A stretch of 23,115 bases of DNA from Symbiodinium natans (taxonomy: Eukaryota; Sar; Dinophyceae; Suessiales; Symbiodiniaceae): positions 1-23,115 of the forward strand of contig CAJNDS010000403.1 in NCBI GenBank assembly GCA_905221605.1, read 5' to 3'. Below are positions 7,279 to 15,174 of this stretch, in pieces. Under the pieces are notes generated by a model. The model was not told the origin of the DNA and ran no database searches. It saw only the letters and a program-made list of their open reading frames with translations. Both the position numbers and the translations under genes were made by a program. The stretch's first letter is position 1. Each line of letters opens with the position of its first letter.

Positions 7279-9290
7279 ACCCCCCCACCCCCCACCCCCC
7301 ACCCCCCCCCACCCCCCCCCCCACCCCCACCCCCCCACACCCCCACCCCCGTTCTGCATGTTCGGCACCCGCTTATGGGCCAGGCCCAGCATACCCAGCC
7401 TTCTGCCAGTTGCTCCACCCGCCCCCACCCCAACCCCTCACGGACAAGGCAATGATTTAAGGGTTCCAGAACATTGATGCTAATTCTGAAGGGCTCCAGT
7501 CACCCCCCCCCACCCCCCCCCCCCCACCCCCCCCCACCACCCCCCCCCACCCCCCCCCCACCCCGCTCAGTGCCCCTGCTGGCCCTCTGACCCCATGGCT
7601 CATGCGGCCCACTTCCATGGTTGAGTTGACAGTTTCCGCCCGACCGCCCCCATGGCCGATGGCTTCACGGCCCCCAGCGGCCCGTGTCCCAGTCTCTCCG
7701 CCCACTCCGGCCGGTCGCCGTAGCTGGCTTCATGGCCCCAGCGCCCTCCCGCGCTCTCCGCCCACTGCGACCGCTCCCATGGCCCTCTGGCCCCATGGCT
7801 TCGAACATGGCCCCAGCACCCAGACCCTCCGCTCCCCTGGCCCGCTTTCATTGCTTCCTCCACTCCCCTCGACCGCTCTGCATGGCCCTCTGGTCCATAA
7901 CCCCAGCGGCCCAGGGCCTACGCCAGGTCCATGGCCCCAGCCTTCACCATGCCCAAGCTGACACCTCCATGACATCTACAAACCCCATGACTTCATGGGC
8001 CCAGCGAGTTTTAAGCGCTTCCTCCACTTCCCCCCGACCGCTCCCCATGAGCGGCCCAGGGCCTACCCCCCCCCCCCAGGTCCATGGCCCCAGCCTTCAC
8101 CATACCCAAGCTGAGTTTTGGGGCTCACCCCCCATGGTCCCATGCCCGCCCTCTCCGCCCACTCCCCATGGCTGGCCCCATGGCTTCATGGCCCCAGCGC
8201 CCCGGGGCCCTACCCCCATGGTCCCATGGTTCAGCCTTCTACCATAGGCCCCAAGCTGAGTTTGAAGGGCTCCAGTGCCATTTTCCTCCACTCCCCCCGC
8301 CCTCTCTGCCCACTCCGACTGCTACCCATGGCCCTCTGGCCCCATGGCTTCATGGCCCCAGCGGCCCCAGGCCCTAAGCTATGGCCCTCTGGCCCACGGC
8401 TGGGGGCTCACCCATGGTTCAGCCTTCGGCCCCAGCGGCGCAGGGCCTACCCCCAGGTCCAGCCCCGGCCTTCACCATACCCAAGCTAAGTTTTAGGGCT
8501 CATTCTTATTCGAACATGGCCCGCCTTCTGCCAGAGACCCTAAGTTGCTCCACCCCGCCGCCCCAGCACCCCTTCAGGGCCCTACCCCCATGGTCCCATG
8601 GCCCAGCCTTCTCCCATCGGCCCTAGCTGAGTTTAAAGGGGTCCAGTGCATGCTCCAAGGGCATGCCCGCTTCCTCCACTCCCCCCGCCCTCTCCGCCCA
8701 CTCCCACTGCTCCCCATGGCCCTCTGGCCCCAGCGGCCCTGGGCCCTAAGCTGAGTTTTAAGGGCTCCAGCGCATTCCCGCTTCCTCCACTCCCCTGCCC
8801 CATGGCTACTCCCATGGTCTTCTGCCATAGGCCCTAAGTTGTTCATGGCCCCAGCGCCCCAGGGCCCTACCCCCAGGGTCCCATGGCCCCAGCCTTCTAC
8901 CATAGGCCCTAAGCTGAATTTTCAGGGCTCCAGTGCATGCCCGCTTCCTCCACTCCCCCCGCCCTCTCCGCCCTCTCCGACCCCATGGCTTCATGGCCCC
9001 AGCGGCCCAGGGCCCTACCCCCATGGTCCTTCTACCATTGAACTGAGTTTTAAGGGCTCCAGTGCATGCCAGCTTCCTCCACTCCCCCCGACCGCTCCGC
9101 CCTCTGCCCCATGGCTTCATGGCCCCAGCGGCCCAGGGCCTTCCCCCATGGCGCCAAGGGCTCCAGTGCACGCCCGCTTCCTCCACTCCCCCCGCCCTCT
9201 CCGCCCACTCCGACCGCTCCCCATCATGGCCCTGGCCCCATGCTTCATGGTTTCAGCGGCCCTAGGTAAGCTGATTTTTAAGCCGGGACC
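6340..9290. repeat. 3-kb GC-rich minisatellite with CCATGG-containing units
   Basis: Irregular tandem units of about 120-200 bp built from a fixed set of blocks: CCCATGGTCCCATGG, CCCCAGCCTTCTACCATAGG, CCCTAAGCTGAGTTTTAAGG, GCTCCAGTGCATGCCCGC, TTCCTCCACTCCCCCCGCCC, TCCGCCCACTCCGACCGC, CCATGGCCCTCTGGCCCC and ATGGCTTCATGGCCCCAGCG. Dense GGGCTCCAGTG anchors occur at about 8264, 8762, 8926, 9053 and 9158. Blocks are lost or reshuffled between copies. Frames of 100-230 codons on both strands are Pro- or Gly-rich artefacts. It occupies the gap between the two kelch exon groups. Confidence 0.9.
7191..7350. repeat. Long C-rich tract (poly-C with scattered A)
   Basis: About 160 bases almost entirely C with isolated A. 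The minus strand is therefore a G-run array able to form G-quadruplexes. Similar shorter tracts lie at 7501-7563 and 9293-9413. Confidence 0.95.
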
Positions 9291-9292
9291 GC

Positions 9293-9413
9293 TCCCCCCC
9301 GCAATCCCCCGCCCCACCCGCCCATATGCCCCCCCCTCCACCTGCCTTCCGCCCCCCCACCCACACACCCCCCACCCCCCCCACCCCACCCCCCCACCCC
9401 CCACCCCCCCTCC
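9293..9413. repeat. C-rich tract ending the minisatellite
   Basis: CCCCCCACCC-type sequence that closes the minisatellite block before a change of composition at 9415. Confidence 0.85.
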
Positions 9414-9456
9414 TGTCGGGGTTGAGCCGGACAGAGCGTGCTTCAATTCTTAGGAT

Positions 9457-9619
9457 GGGGTCGGCGGCATTGGCGGTAGCCATTAAATCGGGCAGCGCGA
9501 GGTCCCCAAAGGACCGAGCAAATGCGGACCTTTTAGCCCGGGTCGTCCCGGGAATAGCCTTGCTGGCCTCTGGCCTTCTGCGAAGCAGAATTAGGCCGGA
9601 CGCCAGTGCCGCCGACCCC
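9457..9619. repeat. Inverted repeat with 19-bp arms
   Basis: GGGGTCGGCGGCATTGGCG at 9457-9475 is complementary to CGCCAGTGCCGCCGACCCC at 9601-9619 with one mismatch (a G:T pair in RNA). The 125-bp interior is partly self-complementary and contains CTTCTGCGAAGCAGAA. A 123-codon plus-strand frame (9326-9697) runs through it but has no known motif. Confidence 0.75.
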
Positions 9620-9675
9620 CGCGTGCCGCCGGTGAACGGTTTTTTTTGCGTGGTTTTTTGCGTCGCCACGGAGGC

Positions 9676-9790
9676 CCCCAGGGGGCGCGCATCATGAGCA
9701 TCAGCGGGTCCAGCCCGGGACCCCCAGGCGCGCATCAGGAGCATCAGCGGCTCGCGGGGCGGGACCCCGGGGGCGCATCAGGAGCATGAT
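9676..9790. repeat. Short GC-rich tandem repeat
   Basis: GCGCATCA(T/G)GAGCATCAGCGG recurs at about 9688, 9732 and 9772 with interleaved CCCGGGACCCCC. The unit is about 40-45 bp. Confidence 0.6.
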
Positions 9791-9837
9791 GCCCCCCAAA
9801 GGGCGGGCATAAGCGACGTGTCTCAGCCCGGGGCTAG

Positions 9838-10022
9838 GAAAAAGGGAGTTTAGGGGCCTTATAAAGTGCTTAGAAACTTTAAGGGAGTCTAGGAGCCTCA
9901 AACGCTTAGAGATTTGAAGGGAGTTTAGGGGCCTGAAAATGCTTGGAAACTTTGAGGGGGTTGAGGAGCCTCAAACGCTTAGAGATTTTAAGGGAGTTTA
10001 GGGGCCTCAAAATGCTTAGAAA
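9838..10022. repeat. Tandem repeat, about 40-bp unit in an alternating A/B arrangement
   Basis: Units start AAGGGAGTTTAGGGGCCT. They alternate between a form continuing (C/T)AAAATGCTTAGAAACTTT and a form with AGGAGCCTCAAACGCTTAGAGATTT. About five units are present, giving a higher-order period of about 80 bp. Confidence 0.8.
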
Positions 10023-10077
10023 CTGCTCGCCCCGCGCTTCTGCCTGCGCTGCCCGCCCATGGGCGCAGCCCCTTAAA

Positions 10078-10180
10078 ATTATATGAGATTATATTATATT
10101 GTTCTATACTCTACTATTTTAGTTTATGTCGTATTCTGTTAAAAATTGATAGTTTGTTAAAAACTGATAGTTTGTTAAGT
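10078..10180. repeat. AT-rich island with 18-bp direct repeat
   Basis: ATTATATGAGATTATATTATATTG-type sequence of the 10-bp family, followed by two copies of AAAAA(T/C)TGATAGTTTGTT between about 10140 and 10176. Confidence 0.75.
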
Positions 10181-10595
10181 AAAGAAAATGAAAAATATAC
10201 TATTTTATCAGCCTTTCAGCAGCTAAAGCTCCATATGAGTCAGGGAGCCATGTTCCATTTGCTCCGTCTGGAACCCAGTACCAAATCGCAGTTGCCACAT
10301 TCTCCTCCGAACTGCTGCCGCCGAAAGCCTTGGCATAAGGCTAAGGCCGGAAAATGAATATGTGGGTGTGTATATATATATATAATATACACGTTCTATA
10401 TGTGATCTTATGGAATTTCTGCGGGTGTACAGTAAGGGAAACCATCCACCGAACCCTCCCAGCAGCCGCACAGCAACCTGTATCAACCTCTTGCCGACTC
10501 TTGCCGCTCAGGGACACCACTGCTCTCAGAGAACATCGGAACACAGCATGGCTCAACAGCAGGGCTAATGATGAAAAAACAGAATATGCGAAATT
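10181..10595. other. Unique interval; one weak minus-strand exon candidate
   Basis: On the minus strand at 10311-10245, after a CAG acceptor, the frame reads FGGECGNCDLVLGSRRSKW, then NMAP and a stop. The F-G-G-E ... D-L ... W spacing could be a degenerate kelch blade following exon C, whose GC donor is at 10734. The support is weak. The remainder shows no protein character on either strand. Confidence 0.25.
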
Positions 10596-10599
10596 CTGT

Positions 10600-10725
10600 T
10601 ATATTGAAGTACAATACTACACTATGTTAAGTTTTTTTATATCGTATTAAATTACATGATAATATTTTGCATTAAAAGCTAAAAAAGGTAATATAGTACG
10701 ATAAGATAAGGTAATAACAGAGATG
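10600..10725. repeat. AT-rich 10-bp-type island
   Basis: Degenerate TATATTGAAGTACAATACTACACTATGTTA-type sequence and, near 10690-10720, GGTAATATAGTACGATAAGATAAGG. It begins within about 10 bases of the 3' edge of kelch exon C. Confidence 0.7.
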
Positions 10726-10734
10726 GCGAGGGGC

Positions 10735-10884
10735 CAACATCTGTCCGTCAGCCCAGACAGCCACTCCAAGCCATGTCGGTGGCGGCCGAAACTCTGTCAC
10801 GAGCTCCTGCCAGCTGTTGCCGTCGGGGGTAAAGACCCAAAGGTCATCTAGGATCATGGCATCGCTGTGGCCACCGTGGACCTC
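10735..10884 (-). CDS. Kelch-repeat exon C
   Basis: The frame reads VHGGHSDAMILDDLWVFTPD, then GNSWQELVTEFRPPPT, then WLGVAVWADGQML. It contains a G-G-H-S-D-A turn, D-D-L-W-V-F, W and V-A-V-W, so it is a clear kelch blade. It ends ATG TTG|GCC (10735/10734), a GC donor in the same blade position and phase as exon H. At the 5' side it abuts exon B with no room for an intron, yet the frame changes and one first kelch strand is missing (see exon B). Confidence 0.7.
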
Positions 10885-10885
10885 A

Positions 10886-11108
10886 GGCTCCCCCAGTCAT
10901 GGAGTCAAAAATCGCCAAGTCCAAAAGCCCCGTTTGCTCTGAGCCCCTGGCAAACATTTGGCCCAAATCTGCTGCCCACACCGCCGTGTGGCCTTCACGC
11001 GGAGAGGGGCCGTTGATCGTCGAACGCAGCGTCCAGGTTTTCGTGCCAAGATTGAGGACGTGCAAGTCGTTTGCTAGGCCGGAAACAGTCCTCCCGGCCC
11101 AAACGATC
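10886..11108 (-). CDS. Kelch-repeat exon B
   Basis: The frame reads IVWAGRTVSGLANDLHVLNL, then GTKTWTLRSTINGPSPREGH, then TAVWAADLGQMFARGSEQTG and LLDLAIFDSMTGGA. These are two kelch half-blades with N-D-L-H-V-L, W, R-E-G-H-T-A-V-W and L-L-D-L-A-I-F-D. The F-G-G turn of the second is replaced by A-R-G. It is joined to exon A by a GA-AG intron. At the 3' end the frame hits TGA (10883-10885), and exon C begins immediately in another frame. About 25-30 residues expected between MTGGA and VHGGHSD are absent, best explained by a small deletion. Confidence 0.7.
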
Positions 11109-11206
11109 CTTGGCTGGCGGCAAGAAGATAGGAGCTGAGGATCCTGAAAAACTCAGCCTAGGTTTTGGGTTTCGGGTTTGGGGTAATCAACAACAGGAAA
11201 AGGGTC
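11109..11206 (-). other. GA-AG intron (98 bp)
   Basis: The only splice that keeps the kelch frame from exon A to exon B is GTGAT|GACCC (11207/11206) to CCAAG|GATCG (11109/11108), giving E-E-V-M-I-V-W-A-G-R. The nearby GT (11211-11210) would put the next exon out of frame. GA donors are rare but reported in dinoflagellates. GA occurs just after both splice points, so the boundary is a short direct repeat. Confidence 0.65.
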
Positions 11207-11394
11207 ATCACCTCCTCCCCGGAGGCATTGCCAGCCACTGTGGTGTGGTAGTATCGTTTCTCCGGAGGTGTGCCCGAGGTATTGACGCGTAGCCACTCGA
11301 ACTTTGTGACGTTCTCCAACTCACGCAGCAACCACAAGTCATTCGGCGCGAAGCCATCCGGCAGGTACTTGACTTGTCCTGACCAGAACTGCTC
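11207..11394 (-). CDS. Kelch-family exon A (most 5' exon visible)
   Basis: The minus-strand frame reads EQFWSGQVKYLPDGFAPNDL, then WLLRELENVTKFEWLRVNTS, then GTPPEKRYYHTTVAGNASGE. It has N-D-L-W-L-L, a W after a charged loop, then P-P-x-x-R-Y-Y-H-T-T-V, which is one kelch blade plus the next first strand. A stop sits just upstream (11396-11398), so the acceptor lies close to 11394. No start codon or signal peptide is visible, and the gene must begin further 5' on the minus strand or be truncated. The AT-rich island at 11448-11490 lies just upstream. Confidence 0.7.
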
Positions 11395-11399
11395 TCATT

Positions 11400-11695
11400 T
11401 GCTCACACGACCATAAGACTCGCCATCTTCAGACTCAGTGCTCCCCTAAATTATATTCGATTATGTGGTATTGTATTATATGACATTCTTCTGTTACATT
11501 CTTTATCCCGTTAGACTCCAGACTCCGAGCTCCCCTCATCCCCTCCCCTGCAGCGCATCCCGGCCCTCCTCCGAAGACGAGGAAGCCCGCATCGGGGGCC
11601 GACCAAATCATGCCAGCAAGCTGCCTCGCACCTCTTAGAAGGAGGGTTTTCCCCCAAACAGTTGTACTGTTGGGGTCCTAAATTCGTTTGAGGAA
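11400..11695. other. Interval without a recognised gene
   Basis: Contains an AT-rich island (11448-11490) and then unique sequence. A 64-codon minus-strand frame (11511-11705) is Cys- and Arg-rich but matches nothing I recognise. Confidence 0.4.
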
Positions 11696-11699
11696 TTGC

Positions 11700-12695
11700 C
11701 GGCATTCTGGCAAGTGTTGCTGGGTTCCGTCTCCCTTTGTCTCCCCTTGTCTCCCTTCCTGTGGGTGGCCTTTGCCGAGTTCCTGGCCGTTTTGTGTTGC
11801 CGGGTTCCTGGGCGTCTTGTCTCCGTTTGTTTCCCCTTGTCTCTGTCTCCCCTTGTCTCCCTTCATGTGGGTGGCTTTGCCGTGTTCCTGGGCGTCTTGT
11901 CTTTGTCCCCCTTTGTCTCCCCCCCGTCTCCCTGCATGTGGGTGGTCTTTGCCGGGCTCCTGGGCATCTTGTCTCCCTTGTCTCCCGGCCCCTGGTCTCC
12001 CTTCATGTGGGTGGCTTCTCCCCTTGTCTCCCTTCATGGTTGGCTTTTGCCGTGTTGCTGAGAGTCTTGTCTCCTTTTGTCTTCCCTTGTCTCCCTTCAA
12101 GTGGGTGGCCTCTGCCGGGTTCCTGTACGTCTTGTTTCCCTTTGTTTCCCTTTGTGTCCCCTTGTCTCCCTTCATGTGGGTGGCCTTTGCCGGGTCCTGG
12201 GCATCTTCTCCCTTTGTCTCCCCCTTGTCTCCCTTCATGCAGGTGGCCTTTGCCGCGTTCCTGGGCATCTTGTCTGCCTTTGTCTCTCCTTGTCTCCCGC
12301 CATGTGGGTAGTCTTTGCCGGGTTTCTGGGCGTCTTGTTTCCCCTTGTCTCCCCTTGTCTCCCTTCATGCGGGTGGCCTTTGCCGGGTTCCTGGGCGTCT
12401 TGTCTCCTTTGTCTCCCCTCATGCGGGTGGACTTTGCCGTTTTCCTGAGCGTCCTCTTGTTTCCCTGTCTCCCTTCGTCTCCCCGTTCTCCCTTTGTCTC
12501 CCTTTGTCTCCCTTCATGCGGGTGGCCTTTGAAGTGTTCCTGGGCGTCTTGTTTCCCTTTGTCTCCGTTTGTCGCCCGGTCGCCTTGTCTACCTGAGTCT
12601 ACCTTTGTCTCCCCTTGTTTCTGCTCGTCTCCCTTCGTGTGGGTGGCCTTTGCTGTGTTCCTGCGTCTTGTCTTCCGTCTCCCGTTTGTGAGCTG
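11700..12695. repeat. 1-kb pyrimidine-rich minisatellite
   Basis: About 13 units of 60-75 bp (one pair about 120 bp apart) with core TTCATG(T/C)GGGTGGCCTTTGCC, then GGGTTCCTGGGCGTCTTGTC and a variable number of CCTTTGTCTCCC subunits. Anchors lie at about 11763, 11865, 11940, 12005, 12035, 12100, 12175, 12238, 12304, 12369, 12423, 12516 and 12638. The minus strand keeps long open frames (11678-12268 and 12003-12974) reading KGDKGRQGETR-like and PRNPAKATHMKGDKG-like repeats, but indels shift the frame between units. I treat it as non-coding. Confidence 0.85.
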
Positions 12696-12699
12696 TCTG

Positions 12700-13100
12700 C
12701 AGTGCAAAGCATGGCAGCATTGAGCATTGCAGCATGTGCAGCAGTGTGCTGGTACGCAGAGTAGGTTCACTTTGCATATTTCAACGCCAATGCTTTGACT
12801 TGTGCCTTTGCGCGCGTAGTTCTGTAGCAGTAGCTTGTAGGTCGCTGCCTTGCGGTCCGACCGGACGCGGGCGCCATAGGTCACCGAAAGAGCGTGGACC
12901 CGCGAAGTCACAAAAACAGCGTGACCGCCTGCGTTTGCTTCGGTGTGTTGCAAGACCAGGTTGGTCGACTTCACAATTGGGGGCTGTTGGGCTGTTCTGG
13001 GAAGTGTTCAGCTCTTTCCTACGGCCCGGCGTTGGGCAAGCACTTGCTTGTCCGCCGCGGTCCGTGTCCAGGACGCGTGGACTGTGATCCACGCTTGCGG
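12700..13100. other. Unique interval upstream of the retroelement fossil
   Basis: Open frames on both strands (plus 12734-13087, minus 12781-13092) without a sure match. The plus frame has basic Arg-rich stretches (SPKERGPAKSQKQRDRLR) and could be the decayed 5' part of the retroelement polyprotein that follows. That is inference from position and strand only. Confidence 0.35.
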
Positions 13101-13399
13101 CCCGATATCCAAGGCGCGGCGTGCTGCCGTGCGTTGCAGCAATGTCACTTCAGGTATCCCTCCTCCAGAAGGGCGATGTGCCCTATCCAGCACGTATGAG
13201 CTACGTTGCGTGGCTTAAGTCAGCCGGCCATTGTCCAGGCGCGACGGCGTGCTGCGGCGGACTACAACCTGCTGGGCGCTGCGTTCCGTCCAGGAGCTTG
13301 GTCTGAGGGGCGCAGAGGAGTTGTGCACCGCTGCTGTAGAAAGCTTTCCTGCTTCCGCCGCGGGTGCAGACAGCGCCGCGGCTACTGTTCAGCCTTCTC

Positions 13400-13922
13400 C
13401 GGCTGTGCCTCTTCCGGATGTCCGTTCAGGACCTTTCGCCAGCGGAACAGAGCAAGTTAGAAAAGGAGGTTGAGGAGCACGCCGCGCAGAAAGAAGCATT
13501 CTGGAAGCCTAGAGCAGACGCCAAAGATTGGGATGCTGTCCGGGCTGACCTTATGAGGACGGACCCCAGGCGGACTGAGGCCTACAGGGAACTCGTGTGG
13601 GCAGGCCTGAAGATTGAGTCTGGCCCGACCTGGGCTCACTGCTGACATTGAAGCCATCAAGGAGGTCGTGAGGCGCAAGGCCGCGGGGTTCTGGGCAGAG
13701 GACACCACTAGGACCACGGTGAGAAAGTTCGCTCACGATTGCATCCCTAGCGGGCCGCCGTTTTCATCCCACTTGTTGCGGGGTGAATCCGCTCAATGGT
13801 CGATGACAAGCTCGAAGAAGAGCGCAAGCGGGGTCAGTTGATCCGCGGCAGCTCGGCATGGGGCTCTGCTCCGTTTCCTACTAAAGAGATGCCTATAGTT
13901 ACAAGCGGCGTAGGAAGCGCCG
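13400..13922 (+). pseudogene. Fossil of a Ty3/gypsy-like retrotransposon polyprotein (region leading into reverse transcriptase)
   Basis: Protein-like text on the plus strand moves through three or more frames: LSPAEQSKLEKEVEEHAAQK and DPRRTEAYRELVWAG (to about 13640), then IEAIKEVVRRKAAGFWAEDT and VRKFAHDCIPSGPP, then from 13799 LEEERKRGQLIRGSSAWGSA followed by PFPTKEMP, then a shift and a basic YKRRRKRR. The order G-x-I/L-R-x-S-x-x-W-x-S-x-x-F-x-x-K, then basic residues before the D-Y-R motif, is that of the N-terminal end of LTR-retrotransposon reverse transcriptases. At least three frameshifts occur in 500 bp, and the catalytic palm is absent because the sequence changes to unrelated repeats at 13922. 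It is a dead, truncated copy. No LTR was found. Confidence 0.6.
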
Positions 13923-13924
13923 CT

Positions 13925-14285
13925 CAAAAGTTTGAATCTAGACCGAGTTTCGAAGACTGAAGCCGAATCCCCGAACCCAAAGCAAACACGGCAGGACCGG
14001 GCCTGGAGTTCGAAAGTTTCAGGGGGTTCGAAGTCGGAGTTTGAGCGCCTCCGGAGTTCGAGAGTTTCAGAGATTGAGAGTTTGAAGGTACTAGAGATTG
14101 AGAGTTTGACAAGTCCAGAAAGTTCGGAGTTTGAAGTTTGAAGATACTACGAATTTGACAGTTCGAAGTCTGAAACTTTGAAGTTTGACGACACTCGAAC
14201 ACGAAAAGTTTGATACTTTCATAAATCTCGCGACTCGCGCTTTGAAAGCTCGAACGCCTCGAGTTTGAAAGTTTGACAGCACGTT
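13925..14285. repeat. Degenerate GAGTTTGAA/TTCGAA-rich repeat
   Basis: Short, strongly diverged units around GAGTTTGA, GAGTTCGAG, AGTTTCAG and TTTGAAAG, spaced about 15-25 bp, with many 6-bp palindromes (TTCGAA, CTCGAG). It begins at the break of the retroelement fossil. No gene. Confidence 0.65.
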
Positions 14286-14577
14286 CAGACCACATAGGGC
14301 TTGGGGTTGTCGCCAAAAGGCCTGGTGCGTTCTGGGGGTAGACCCCTGAACCCTAAACCCCCAGAATGCACCCATGAGGGTTTAGTTAAGGACAACTTCA
14401 GGCACCCTCCCAGGTTTAGGGTTTGGGCGTAGAGCGGGGCACCAAAGGTTATGCATGGGCAAGGTTTAGGCTAGCACCCGGAATCCTGAGTCAATCCCAA
14501 GCCCGTGTATTCAAGCAACCGCCCTGGACTAACCCTCTTACCCCTACCCCATCTCCCTGCCTCCCGCCCCTTACTAA

Positions 14578-14775
14578 GAAGCAAAAACAAAAAACGAGGG
14601 GGGGGAGGATTTTAGAATAATTTTCTCGACCATCACTTCTCGCACACGAAGGACAAAACACACGGAACAAAAACAAGAAACGAGGGGGGTGGAATTTACA
14701 ATTATTCTCTCGAACACCACTTCTCCTTCGACTTCGTTCAAACAGAAAAACATAAACAAGTCGGTGGAATTTACC
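14578..14775. repeat. 80-bp repeat cluster, left
   Basis: Two to three units with core GGTGGAATTTACAATTATTC, TCTCGA(A/C)CA(C/T)CACTTCTC, and an A-rich linker AACAAAAACAAGAAACGAGG. The same unit forms the right cluster at 15175-15425. Confidence 0.8.
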
Positions 14776-14784
14776 ATAGCCATC

Positions 14785-15075
14785 AACCCTGAGCCCTCCA
14801 ACCCTAAGCCCTCCAACCCTAGCCCTCCAACCCTAAGCCCTCCCTCCAACCCTCCTGGGTTGGAGGGTTGGAGGGCTGGAGGGGAGCCTTGCAGGGTTGG
14901 AGGGTTGGAGGGTTGGAGCCTTGCTGGTTGGAGGGTGAGCATTGCAGGCTTAGGGTTGGAGGGCCTTAGGGTTGGGGGGGCTTAGGGTTGGTTAAGGTTG
15001 TAGGGGGGTTGGAGGGGGCTTAGTTGGAGGGCCTTAGGGTTGGAGGGGGCTTAGGGCTGGCGGGCCTTAAGCCCG
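14785..15075. repeat. Large imperfect palindrome of CCCTCCAACCCTAAG / CTTAGGGTTGGAGGG repeats
   Basis: The left side repeats CCCTCCAACCCTAAG (14 to 15 bp) on the plus strand; the right side repeats the reverse complement. The centre is a perfect 11-bp stem, CCCTCCAACCC (14842-14852) with GGGTTGGAGGG (14857-14867), with a TCCT loop. The embedded CCCTAAG resembles the telomere heptamer. The block lies between the two 80-bp repeat clusters. Confidence 0.85.
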
Positions 15076-15174
15076 GAGAGGCCTTGGCACCCTCCACTTC
15101 CCCCCAATCACACTACCTCCGATTGGATTTGTGGCTGGCCGCCCTCCAAATTTCAAGCTGTCACCGTCACCGTA

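Noticed and set aside
6395-9453. Many Pro-rich plus-strand frames up to 234 codons
   Set aside because: All lie in the CCATGG minisatellite, overlap in every frame and change register between units.
9262-9744. 160-codon minus-strand and 123-codon plus-strand frames over the inverted repeat
   Set aside because: Both run through C-rich tract and inverted repeat; openness follows from high GC content; no recognisable motif.
14791-15065. CRISPR-like or regularly spaced repeat array
   Set aside because: Units are contiguous and degenerate with no unique spacers; the genome is eukaryotic.
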